NCBI GenBank assembly: GCA_021203305.1
Contig: JAJQBK010000066.1
Span: forward strand, 1 to 32,022
Source: Lachnospiraceae bacterium
GTDB lineage: Bacteria > Bacillota > Clostridia > Lachnospirales > Lachnospiraceae
DNA length: 32,022 nucleotides
Direction: 5' to 3'
This document shows, in pieces, positions 22,558 to 30,336 of this stretch. Each line of letters starts with the position of its first letter. Within the stretch, counting starts at the first letter, position 1. The position numbers and the translations under genes were made by a program. The notes beneath the pieces are model-generated. The model ran no database searches. It was not told the origin of the DNA and worked only from the letters and a program-made list of their open reading frames with translations.

Positions 22558-23787
22558 ATGAAAGAAAAAAAACATGGCTTTTCCAGGGCATTGTATCTGA
22601 TTGTGGGGGTATTGCTGGGCGCCGGACTGACGTCCCTGGTGGTTCTTGCCGGATATTATATCGGGCAGGACAGCGCCGTGGTTTCCACATACAGCGCCTC
22701 CTCCGATGAGGACAGCTTTATTGACTCTGAATTTATATCAAAGCTGAGAACCATAGAGGCTATGATCAAAAATCTCTATTATCTGGATGAGGTGGACAAT
22801 CAGACGCTGGAGGACGGCGTATTTACCGGGCTTCTGGATTCTCTTGGGGATGTTTATTCTACTTATTATACGGTAGAGGAGACGGAAGAGCTGATGGAGA
22901 GCACCGAGGGAGTCTATTATGGGATTGGCGCTTATGTGCAGCAGGATTCCGAGACCGGTTATGTGAAGATTACCGGGGTCATTGAGGGAACGCCCGCCGA
23001 GGAGGCGGGACTTCAGGCTGGGGACGTGATCTACGCGGTGGATGGTGAGAACGTGCTGGGCATGGATTCCAGCCAGGTGGTAGCCTTGATTAAGGGCGAC
23101 GAGGGCACATGGGTGACCGTCACCGTACTTCGCGGGGATGAGATTCTGGACATTGACGTGCAGCGGCGCAAGATTGAGACTGTCACAGTGACCTATGAGC
23201 TTCTGGAGGACAATATCGCGTACATTCAGCTGACGGAATTTGACGACGTCACCGTGGAGCAGTTTGAGGAGGCACTGAATCAGCTGGAAGCCGACGGCGC
23301 CCAGGGGCTGATTCTGGATCTGAGGGACAATCCCGGCGGCAGCCTGTACTCAGTGGTGGAGATCGCGGATATGCTGCTGGGCGAGGGACTGATTTTATAC
23401 ACGGAGGATAAGGAGGGTAACCGTGAGGAATATACCTCCGACGCCGAGAGGGAGCTGGATCTTCCCATTGTGCTGCTGGTCAATGGGAATTCCGCTTCCG
23501 CCGCCGAGGTGCTGACCGGAGCACTGAAGGATCACGGCAAGGCCACAGTGGTGGGCACCACCACCTTCGGCAAGGGAATTGTGCAGACTGTGCGGACTCT
23601 CTCCGACGGTTCCACTGTGAAGCTGACCACCAGCGCCTACTATACGCCGAACGGTGTGAATATCCACGGCACCGGCATCACCCCGGACGTGGAGGTGGAG
23701 CTGGACGTGGACGCCTATCTGGAGGATGGCTCGGACAATCAGCTCCGGCAGGCGGTTGAGACGATGAAGGAGCTGCTGGGCGAATAG
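22558..23787 (+). CDS. S41 carboxy-terminal processing protease (CtpA/CtpB-like)
   Basis: A 409-residue membrane-anchored protease. An N-terminal membrane helix (about 10-35) is followed by an N-terminal helical region, a PDZ domain (about 110-200, with the YYGIGAYV and GVIEGTPAEEAGLQAGDVI strands) and an S41 domain. The catalytic serine is in GNSASAAEV (S312-S314) and the lysine in FGKGIVQ (K339). It acts outside the membrane and in other bacteria processes or degrades cell-wall hydrolases, so its place right after the M23 hydrolase is meaningful. AGGAG five to six bases before the ATG. A terminator follows at 23823. Confidence 0.92.
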   Translation: MKEKKHGFSRALYLIVGVLLGAGLTSLVVLAGYYIGQDSAVVSTYSASSDEDSFIDSEFISKLRTIEAMIKNLYYLDEVDNQTLEDGVFTGLLDSLGDVYSTYYTVEETEELMESTEGVYYGIGAYVQQDSETGYVKITGVIEGTPAEEAGLQAGDVIYAVDGENVLGMDSSQVVALIKGDEGTWVTVTVLRGDEILDIDVQRRKIETVTVTYELLEDNIAYIQLTEFDDVTVEQFEEALNQLEADGAQGLILDLRDNPGGSLYSVVEIADMLLGEGLILYTEDKEGNREEYTSDAERELDLPIVLLVNGNSASAAEVLTGALKDHGKATVVGTTTFGKGIVQTVRTLSDGSTVKLTTSAYYTPNGVNIHGTGITPDVEVELDVDAYLEDGSDNQLRQAVETMKELLGE

Positions 23788-23822
23788 ATTTTCAATCCTG
23801 GAAGAAATACACAATAAAATGA

Positions 23823-23866
23823 ACCACACATTTAGGTGACATTGGATTAAATGCGTGGTATTTTTT
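23823..23866 (+). terminator. Terminator of the ftsEX-pcsB-ctpA operon
   Basis: ACCAC and CATTTA (23823-23834, one unpaired A) pair with TAAATG and GTGGT (23848-23859), followed by six T residues (23861-23866). Confidence 0.85.
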
Positions 23867-23912
23867 AACTTGATAAAAGCAAAATTAAGCACAGGAAAGG
23901 CGGAAGGCTGAC

Positions 23913-25631
23913 ATGAGTAATATGGAAGTATATGAAAAATGGTGCACGGATCCTTACTTTGATGAGGGCACAAGAGAGGAACTGAAGGCTCTGAAGGGCA
24001 ATGAGAAGGAGATTGAGGACCGGTTCTACCGGCAGCTGAAATTCGGAACAGGGGGCCTGCGGGGCGTCATCGGCGCGGGCACCAACCGGATGAATATTTA
24101 TACCGTGCGGCAGGCGACCCAGGGGCTGGCCAATTATATTTTAGAGCAGGACGGCGCGGCAAAGGGGGTGGCCATCGCCTTTGATTCCCGGCGGATGTCC
24201 CCGGAGTTCGCCAAAGAGGCGGCTCTGTGCCTGAATGGAAACGGGATTCAAACGTATCTTTTTGAGAGCCTGCGGCCCACGCCGGAGCTTTCCTTTGCGG
24301 TGCGTCAGCTGCACTGTATCGCGGGAATCGTGATTACCGCCAGCCACAATCCGGCGGAGTACAACGGCTATAAGGTGTACTGGGAGGACGGCGCACAGAT
24401 TACGCCGCCCCATGACAAAAATATCCTGGCGCATGTGGCCCGGGTGACGGATTTTGTCCAGGTGAATACCATGGACGAGCAGGCGGCGGAAGCGGAGGGT
24501 TTATTTCACATCATAGGGAAGGAAATCGATGACCTGTACATGGAGCGGCTGAAGGATCAGAGTATCCACCCGGAGATCATTCCGGACATGGCGAAGGATA
24601 TCCGGATTGTGTATACGCCGCTCCACGGCACGGGCAATCTGCCGGTGCGCCGGGTTCTGAGAGAGCTGGGTTTTACCCAGGTTTACGTGGTGCCTGAGCA
24701 GGAGGAGCCGGACGGCAATTTCACAACGGTGCCTTATCCCAATCCGGAGGATCCGGGCGCCTGGACGCTGGCCCTGAAGCTGGCGAAAGAGGTGGACGCG
24801 GACCTGGTGCTGGCCACCGACCCGGACGCGGACCGGCTGGGCGTCTGCGCGAAGGATGCGAAATCCGGGGAGTATGTCAGCTTCACCGGCAATATGTCCG
24901 GCATGCTGATCGCGGAATATATTTTGCGGGAGCGGACAAAGACCGGCACCATGCCTGAGAATCCGGCTCTGGTGGAGACCATTGTGACTACGGATATGGC
25001 TAAAGCTCTGGCGGCGGATTACGGCGTGGAGCTGATCGAGGTGCTGACCGGATTTAAATATATCGGAGAGCAGATTAAGCTTTTTGAGGAGAATCAGAGC
25101 TATCATTATGTGTTCGGCCTGGAGGAGAGCTATGGGTGCCTGGCGGGGACCTACGCCCGGGATAAGGACGCCTGCGTGGCGGTGATGATGCTGTGTGAGG
25201 CGGCGGCTTTTTACAAGAGACAGGGGAAGACCCTTTGGGACGCCATGCTGGATCTGTATGAAAAATATGGCTATTACAAGGAAGGGCTGGCTACAGTGAC
25301 CCTGAAGGGACTGGACGGCGCAAAGCAGATAGAGCAGAGAATGGCCGCCTTCCGGGAGAATCCGCCAAAACAGCTGGGCGGGCTGAAGGTGGAGGCACTC
25401 AGAGATTATCAAAACGGCGTCAGAACCGAGGCGGCGACAGGGAATCAGTCTTCTACCGGGCTGCCAAAGTCCGATGTGCTTTATTTTGAGATGGAAAATA
25501 ACGCCTGGTGCTGCGTGCGTCCGTCAGGAACGGAGCCGAAGATCAAGTATTATTACGGAGTGAAGGGCACTTCTCTTCAGGACGCGGATGAGAAGCTGGA
25601 GAGGATGAAACAGGATCTTACGCGCGGGTAA
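23913..25631 (+). CDS. Phosphoglucomutase / phosphohexomutase
   Basis: A 572-residue alpha-D-phosphohexomutase. The phosphoserine loop TASHNPAEYNGYK (S144), metal loop DPDADR, sugar-specificity loop GLEESYG and C-terminal phosphate loop RPSGTEPK are all present, in order. Length and motifs suit the PgcA/Pgm2-type glucose-1-phosphate/glucose-6-phosphate mutase of Firmicutes. It connects glycogen, UDP-glucose and galactose use with glycolysis, in keeping with the alpha-galactosidase gene after it. The ATG follows a GGAAGG site. The stop is 162 bases before the alpha-galactosidase start. Confidence 0.92.
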   Translation: MSNMEVYEKWCTDPYFDEGTREELKALKGNEKEIEDRFYRQLKFGTGGLRGVIGAGTNRMNIYTVRQATQGLANYILEQDGAAKGVAIAFDSRRMSPEFAKEAALCLNGNGIQTYLFESLRPTPELSFAVRQLHCIAGIVITASHNPAEYNGYKVYWEDGAQITPPHDKNILAHVARVTDFVQVNTMDEQAAEAEGLFHIIGKEIDDLYMERLKDQSIHPEIIPDMAKDIRIVYTPLHGTGNLPVRRVLRELGFTQVYVVPEQEEPDGNFTTVPYPNPEDPGAWTLALKLAKEVDADLVLATDPDADRLGVCAKDAKSGEYVSFTGNMSGMLIAEYILRERTKTGTMPENPALVETIVTTDMAKALAADYGVELIEVLTGFKYIGEQIKLFEENQSYHYVFGLEESYGCLAGTYARDKDACVAVMMLCEAAAFYKRQGKTLWDAMLDLYEKYGYYKEGLATVTLKGLDGAKQIEQRMAAFRENPPKQLGGLKVEALRDYQNGVRTEAATGNQSSTGLPKSDVLYFEMENNAWCCVRPSGTEPKIKYYYGVKGTSLQDADEKLERMKQDLTRG

Positions 25632-25645
25632 GCCGGGGAGTTGAG

Positions 25646-25755
25646 AAGGAATCCTGAGGGCAGACAGGCTAGGGATGACGAAAAGGAATCACACGGGCAG
25701 ACAGGCCGGGATGACGAAAAGGAATCCTGCAGGCAGATAAGGCTGGATGCGGAAG
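25646..25755 (+). repeat. Three 36-37 bp tandem repeats upstream of alpha-galactosidase
   Basis: Units begin at 25646, 25683 and 25719, each with AAGGAATC, a GGCAGACAGGC-like middle and GATGACGAA end; the third has drifted. They lie between the mutase stop and the alpha-galactosidase start. They could be read as an N-terminal extension, but spacing of 37 then 36 breaks the codon phase of the repeat, so they look like a non-coding minisatellite or decayed sequence. Confidence 0.6.
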
Positions 25756-25793
25756 AAGAAAATGAACTTAGACAAAAGGAGCAATGGAAAAGC

Positions 25794-27977
25794 ATGATCT
25801 CTTTTGACGAAAAAAACCAGGTTTTTAAGCTGGACACTCCGAATACCAGCTACCTGATCGGTATCGTGGACGGAAAGTACCCGGGACATATTTATTATGG
25901 AAATAAAATTGATGACACAAGCGTCGCATACCTGCTGCGGCCGGAGGAAATCTTATCTCCCGACCGCTGCGCCCGGGAAAAGGTCAGCTTTCTGGACGCC
26001 TTCCCGATGGAGTATTCCTGCGGCGGAGCGGGAGATTTCAGGGAGAGCAGCATCAATGTCAGGGCTGCGGACGGACAGGACGGGCTGGAGCTTCTATACG
26101 CGTCCTATCAGATTTTTCCGGGAAAGAAAGCGCTGGAGGGGCTGCCCGCCACTTGGGGAAGCGGGGAGGACTGTGATACGCTGGAAATCACTTTACAGGA
26201 CAAAGCCACAGGGCTGATGGCGGTGCTCTCCTATACGGCCTTTCGGGATACGGACGCGATCACCAGAAGCGTGCGGATCGTTAACCAGGGCCAGGAGACG
26301 CTGTATCTGACCAGGGCGTTGTCCCTGTGCCTGGATATGGATAATGAGAACTTTGAAGTGATTTCCCTGCCCGGCGCCTGGGGAAGAGAGCGTCGCATTC
26401 AGAGAAAGCCGCTGGGTTACGGGAGCGCGGTGTTTGAGTCTCTGTATGGGAAGAGCAGCCACGAGGAGCAGCCCTTCGCGGCGGTGGCGTCGGCAAACTG
26501 TACCCAGACAGAGGGGAAGGTGTATGCCTTCCACCTGGTGTACTCCGGGAATTTTATGACAAAGCTGTCGGTAAATCGGTTTGATTCTCTTCGGGTAGTC
26601 ATGGGGGTCCATCCGGAGCGCTTCTACTGGAAGCTGGCGTCGGGGGAGAGCTTTCAGACGCCGGAGGCGGTTATGGTCTATTCCGGACAGGGCCTGGGAG
26701 CCATGACCCGAACCTTTCACAGGCTGTACAGGGACCACCTGATCAGAAGTCCCTGGAAGAAAAAGGAGCGTCCCGTGCTGATCAACAGCTGGGAGGCGGC
26801 CTATTTTGACTTTGATACGGAAAAAATTCTGGGTCTGGCCCGGGAGGCGGCGACGGCGGGAATCGAGATGCTGGTGCTGGACGACGGGTGGTTCGGGCAC
26901 AGAAGCTCTGACGACAGCAGCCTGGGCGACTGGTTTGTGAATGAAAAAAAGCTCCCCGGCGGACTGAAATATCTGGCGGATGAGATCAATGCCCTGGGCA
27001 TGAAATTCGGCCTGTGGATAGAGCCGGAGATGATTTCTGAGGATTCGGAGCTGTACCGGGCGCATCCGGAGTGGGTGCTTCGCACCGCGCGCAGAGAACC
27101 GGCACAGAGCAGGGAGCAGTATGTGCTGGATCTGAGCAATCCGGAAGCGGCGGATTATATTTATGAACAGATCAGATCTGTCCTGTCCTCCGCCCATATT
27201 GAGTATGTGAAATGGGATATGAACCGTCCCCTGGCGGATGTGGGAAGTTTAAAGCTTGAGCCGGACAGGCAGGGAGAGATCATGCACCGCTATATGCTGG
27301 CAGTGTACCGGATGCAGGAGCGTCTGCTTTGTGATTTCCCGGAGCTTTTGTTGGAGAACTGTTCCGCCGGCGGCGCCCGTTTTGATCCGGGGATGCTCTA
27401 TTACAGTCCCCAGATCTGGTGCTCTGATATGACGGACGCTGTCGAGCGGCTGGCCATTCAGGAGGGCACCATGCTGATCTATCCTCTGTCCACCATGGGA
27501 GCCCATGTGTCGGACTGCCCCAACCATGTGACCATGCGGCAGGTGCCCTTTGAGACAAGGGGACTGGTGGCGCTGGCGGGGACCTTCGGCTATGAGCTGG
27601 ATGTGCGCAAGCTCCCAGAAGAGGAGAGAGCGCAGATACCGTCACAGATCGCCTTGTATAAAAAATATCACGGACTGATTGCCGATGGAGAATATTACCG
27701 CATTGCCTCTTATCAGGAGAATCATTTATATGATTGCTTTGAGGTGGTGAGCCAGGATCAGAAAACGGCGCTGGTTTGCTTTGTGCAGGTGCTGGCGGAG
27801 CCGAACAAAAAGAGCCGCAGGATCAGGCTGCAGGGGCTGAAAGAGGACTGGGTTTATGAGGCGGGTGGACAAAGGCTTACGGGCAGGACGCTGATGAACG
27901 CGGGGCTTTTAGTGGAGAGAATGCAGGGAGACTTTCAGGCGAAGCTTCTGGAAGTGCGCCTGGCCTGCCGGATTTAA
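25794..27977 (+). CDS. GH36 alpha-galactosidase
   Basis: A 727-residue protein of the usual GH36 length, without a signal peptide, so cytoplasmic. An N-terminal beta-sandwich (1-330) precedes the catalytic barrel with LINSWEAAYFDF, LDDGWFG, LGMKFGLWIEPEM, the nucleophile D475 in YVKWDMNRP, and WCSDMTDAVERL containing the acid/base aspartate (D545 or D548). It removes alpha-1,6-linked galactose from melibiose or raffinose-type sugars. ATG 25794 (MISFDEKNQVF) agrees with family starts; AAAGGAG stands 12 bases away, rather far. The frame extends to a TTG at 25641 through tandem repeats, which I regard as untranslated. A fragment of a LacI-type regulator follows directly. Confidence 0.92.
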   Translation: MISFDEKNQVFKLDTPNTSYLIGIVDGKYPGHIYYGNKIDDTSVAYLLRPEEILSPDRCAREKVSFLDAFPMEYSCGGAGDFRESSINVRAADGQDGLELLYASYQIFPGKKALEGLPATWGSGEDCDTLEITLQDKATGLMAVLSYTAFRDTDAITRSVRIVNQGQETLYLTRALSLCLDMDNENFEVISLPGAWGRERRIQRKPLGYGSAVFESLYGKSSHEEQPFAAVASANCTQTEGKVYAFHLVYSGNFMTKLSVNRFDSLRVVMGVHPERFYWKLASGESFQTPEAVMVYSGQGLGAMTRTFHRLYRDHLIRSPWKKKERPVLINSWEAAYFDFDTEKILGLAREAATAGIEMLVLDDGWFGHRSSDDSSLGDWFVNEKKLPGGLKYLADEINALGMKFGLWIEPEMISEDSELYRAHPEWVLRTARREPAQSREQYVLDLSNPEAADYIYEQIRSVLSSAHIEYVKWDMNRPLADVGSLKLEPDRQGEIMHRYMLAVYRMQERLLCDFPELLLENCSAGGARFDPGMLYYSPQIWCSDMTDAVERLAIQEGTMLIYPLSTMGAHVSDCPNHVTMRQVPFETRGLVALAGTFGYELDVRKLPEEERAQIPSQIALYKKYHGLIADGEYYRIASYQENHLYDCFEVVSQDQKTALVCFVQVLAEPNKKSRRIRLQGLKEDWVYEAGGQRLTGRTLMNAGLLVERMQGDFQAKLLEVRLACRI

Positions 27978-27979
27978 AA

Positions 27980-28155
27980 ATCACGACCTGCGAAGTCAAT
28001 ACCAGAGCTATGTGCAGGGTGGCCATTGACATGCTGTTAAAGCAAATTAAAATCTGAGGCCGGGACGCAGTCTGGAGATTGTGTCCGGGCATATGGTGAT
28101 AAAGCAGACGGTGAAAATCAAAAATCATAGAATAAAAACCGGAGGACATTTATGA
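27980..28155 (+). pseudogene. C-terminal remnant of a LacI-family regulator
   Basis: Reading 27980-28054 gives ITTCEVNTRAMCRVAIDMLL plus five residues, then a stop. Shifting frame at 28057 continues with RPGRSLEIVSGHMVIKQTV and ends at 28155. Together these match the end of GalR/LacI sugar-sensing domains (V-x-T-x-x-M-G-x-x-A-x-x-MLL ... R-x-x-x-P-x-x-x-V-x-R-x-T). There is no DNA-binding domain, and an internal stop plus frameshift separates the halves. It starts three bases after the alpha-galactosidase stop, so a former sugar regulator of this locus was probably lost. Its tail holds the ribosome site of the next gene. Confidence 0.72.
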
Positions 28156-28790
28156 TGAAAATAGCGTTGATCGGATCAAGCGGAAAACTGGGTTCTGTTA
28201 TAGCCAGGCAGGCGCTGGACAAAGGAATCGGAGTAAAGGGTTTTCAGCGCTCGGCAAATCCATCGGATGAGCGCATAGAGCTGGTGAGGAAGAGCCTGTT
28301 TGACATTACCCGCGGGGATCTTGCGGACTGCGACGCGGTGCTCAGCGCTTTTGGCAGCGGTTTTAAGGCAGATCCGGCCATCAATTGCCAGGCGTTCTTA
28401 AAATATATTGAACTGAACGAGGGGCTGGACAGGCATCTGGTCGCCATTGGCGGCGCGGGCAGCCTGTATACGGATGAGACGCATACACTCTTAAGCTATG
28501 AGGCACCGGAGCATCCGGAATTTCTGAGAGAGATTTCCAGAAACATCAAGCTGGGAATTGATGAACTGAAAAAGACGACGAATGTAAAGTGGACGGTGGT
28601 ATGCCCTTCCGCGTTTTTCGATGAAAGCGGCAGCCTGACGGGCAATTATGTTATCGGTACAGAGGGCCATTTGCTTTACAATTCAGCGGGGAAAAGCCGT
28701 GTTACCTATCCGGATCTGGCGGACGCCATGCTGAAGATCGCGCTGGAGGACACATATCAGAAGCAGGTGGTAACGGTGCTGACGGTTTGA
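28152..28790 (+). CDS. NAD(P)-binding oxidoreductase, atypical SDR/NmrA-like
   Basis: A 212-residue protein with a Rossmann fold: IALIGSSGKLGSVIARQAL is the nucleotide-binding GxxGxxG turn. AIGGAGSLY and VVCPSAFF match the NAD(P)H-binding family related to NmrA and YwnB. A catalytic YxxxK pair is not evident, so it may be a reductase of flavin/biliverdin-reductase B type or a redox sensor. GGAGG (28141-28145) serves ATG 28152 or 28155. Substrate unknown. Confidence 0.8.
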   Translation: MMKIALIGSSGKLGSVIARQALDKGIGVKGFQRSANPSDERIELVRKSLFDITRGDLADCDAVLSAFGSGFKADPAINCQAFLKYIELNEGLDRHLVAIGGAGSLYTDETHTLLSYEAPEHPEFLREISRNIKLGIDELKKTTNVKWTVVCPSAFFDESGSLTGNYVIGTEGHLLYNSAGKSRVTYPDLADAMLKIALEDTYQKQVVTVLTV

Positions 28791-28800
28791 ACAGAATATC

Positions 28801-28890
28801 CTCTGAAAATAATTCCGGCTGGAATATCCCGGCTTTCAGAGATCGCGTCAAGAGGCGGATCGCCTGTAGAAGGCAGGCACTCTGCCTCTT
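28801..28890 (+). other. Two nested stem-loops downstream of oxidoreductase
   Basis: CTCTGAAA (28801-28808) pairs with TTTCAGAG (28834-28841), with ATTCC/GGAAT inside. AAGAGGC (28850-28856) pairs with GCCTCTT (28884-28890), with GGCAG/CTGCC inside. Neither has a strong T run, though TTCTGATTT follows. They probably mark the 3' end of the message. The rest of 28791-29100 holds the promoter below and no convincing gene. Confidence 0.45.
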
Positions 28891-28920
28891 CTGATTTGAG
28901 AATGCCGCAGTCTCTTCAGC

Positions 28921-28975
28921 TTTAATCTGATTTTAATCTGTTTCTTCTTTTGCCTTAATCCGGCGGTGATATGAT
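28921..28975 (+). promoter_or_regulatory. Promoter with OmpR-type direct repeats
   Basis: TTTAATCTG occurs at 28921-28929 and again at 28932-28940, exactly 11 bases on; a third, degenerate CTTAATCCG lies at 28954-28962, two more turns along. TATGAT (28970-28975) is the likely -10 box and there is no good -35. This is the pattern of a promoter activated by an OmpR-family regulator, and one is encoded two genes downstream, so autoregulation is a natural inference. Confidence 0.5.
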
Positions 28976-29100
28976 GGGCTTCAGATGGTGGACGCAGCCG
29001 CTTTTTTATTTAGGATACAATAGGTGCAGGCGAGAAGGGCTTGCTTGCATGTCAGGCGATAAGTCTGATCATGGATTGCGTTATAAAATGAAAAGGAGAA

Positions 29101-29643
29101 ATGGGGGAAATTATGGAAAAACTGGAAAAGGTGGAAAAAATCAGGGAGAAAACGGGCGTGTCCTATGAGGACGCGTATAACGCCCTGTCGGAGAGTAACT
29201 GGGATATTCTGGATGCGCTGGTGCTTTTAGAGCGGCGGGGGAAGATTAAGGGGCCTGAAAGGAGTACATATTCTACCAGAGAGGAATCTGAAACCTTTAA
29301 AAACGCCTCTGAGAGCTATGAGGAAAGCAGCAGGAAGATGAGCCATAAGGAACGATCGCATGTCATCAGGGGTAAGCTGAAGCGCCTGTTTAAGAAGGGC
29401 TGTGATAATTATTTTCTGGTGGAAAAGGGAGAAAGGGTGATTATGGAGGTGCCCCTTCTGGTGATGGTGGTGGTGCTGGCTGCCGCCTTCTGGGCGCTGG
29501 CGATCGCGTTAGTGGCAGGCTTATTCTGCGGCTTCAGGTATTCCTTCCGGGGTGAGATCACGGAGAAAGTAGATGTAAACGGCGCCTGCGACAAGGCGGC
29601 TGAGATGTGTGAGAATGTCAGAAAAGAATTTGAGGAGCTGTAA
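29101..29643 (+). CDS. DUF4342-like protein with UBA/TS-N-type helix and membrane segment
   Basis: About 180 residues. Residues about 9-45 (KIREKTGVSYEDAYNALSESNWDILDALVLLE) resemble the UBA/TS-N fold seen in EF-Ts and in DUF4342 proteins. A charged linker follows; a conserved-looking KGCDNYFLVEKGERVIMEVP precedes a strong hydrophobic stretch (about 120-148), then a short soluble tail. It lies six bases before a response regulator and shares its promoter, so it may act as a membrane accessory of that system. ATG 29101 has AGGAG only two bases away; ATG 29113 (MEKLEKVEKI) is an equally good or better start. Function unknown. Confidence 0.75.
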   Translation: MGEIMEKLEKVEKIREKTGVSYEDAYNALSESNWDILDALVLLERRGKIKGPERSTYSTREESETFKNASESYEESSRKMSHKERSHVIRGKLKRLFKKGCDNYFLVEKGERVIMEVPLLVMVVVLAAAFWALAIALVAGLFCGFRYSFRGEITEKVDVNGACDKAAEMCENVRKEFEEL

Positions 29644-29648
29644 TACCT

Positions 29649-30332
29649 ATGCCCGGAAGAATTTTGATTGTGGAGGATGAGGAAAAAATTGCCCGTTTCG
29701 TGGAGCTGGAATTAAAGCACGAGGGCTACGAGGCGGAGAAGGCTCATAACGGGAGGGAAGGCCTGGACATGGCGCAGACAGGAGATTTTGACCTGATTCT
29801 TCTGGACGTGATGCTGCCGGAGTTAAATGGTCTGGAGGTCCTGCGGCGGCTTCGCAGGACCTCCCAGATGCCGGTGATTTTGCTGACGGCCAGAGACGCG
29901 GTGATGGATAAGGTGGCCGGGCTGGATGCCGGAGCGGATGACTATATTACCAAGCCCTTCGCTATTGAGGAGCTGCTTGCCAGAATCAGGACGGCCCTGA
30001 AAAAGCGGGACAGAGGAGAAGAACTTAAGACAACGGTGCTGAGGGCAGGCGATCTGACCATGGATGTGGATCGTCATGAGGTCACCTTTCAGGGGCAGCG
30101 GATCGAACTGACGCGCCGGGAATACGAGCTGCTGCGAGTCCTCTTGAAAAATAAGAATCTGGTGCTGCGCCGGGAGCAGCTGATCAACGAGGTCTGCGGC
30201 TATGATTATGTGGGGGAGACCAATGTGATCGATGTATATGTCCGCTATCTGAGAGCCAAAATCGATGAGCGCTTTGGCGTCAAAGTGATTAGTACGGTGC
30301 GGGGCGTGGGATACAGCACCAAGGAGGAGTGA
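29649..30332 (+). CDS. OmpR/PhoB-family response regulator
   Basis: A 227-residue regulator: acidic pocket VEDEE (9-12), phospho-acceptor D53 in LLDVMLPELNG, LLTARD, K in ITKPF, then a winged helix (about 130-225) with ELTRREYELL and NVIDVYVRYLR and TVRGVGYS. It resembles ArlR-type regulators. It lies between the DUF4342-like gene and its kinase, with gaps of 5 and 4 bases. The 11-bp repeats in the operon promoter fit binding by a dimer of this family. Confidence 0.92.
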   Translation: MPGRILIVEDEEKIARFVELELKHEGYEAEKAHNGREGLDMAQTGDFDLILLDVMLPELNGLEVLRRLRRTSQMPVILLTARDAVMDKVAGLDAGADDYITKPFAIEELLARIRTALKKRDRGEELKTTVLRAGDLTMDVDRHEVTFQGQRIELTRREYELLRVLLKNKNLVLRREQLINEVCGYDYVGETNVIDVYVRYLRAKIDERFGVKVISTVRGVGYSTKEE

Positions 30333-30336
30333 CGGA

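Noticed and set aside
28971-29168. 65-codon ORF upstream of the DUF4342-like gene
   Set aside because: It begins inside the promoter, lacks a ribosome site and runs out of frame into the following gene.
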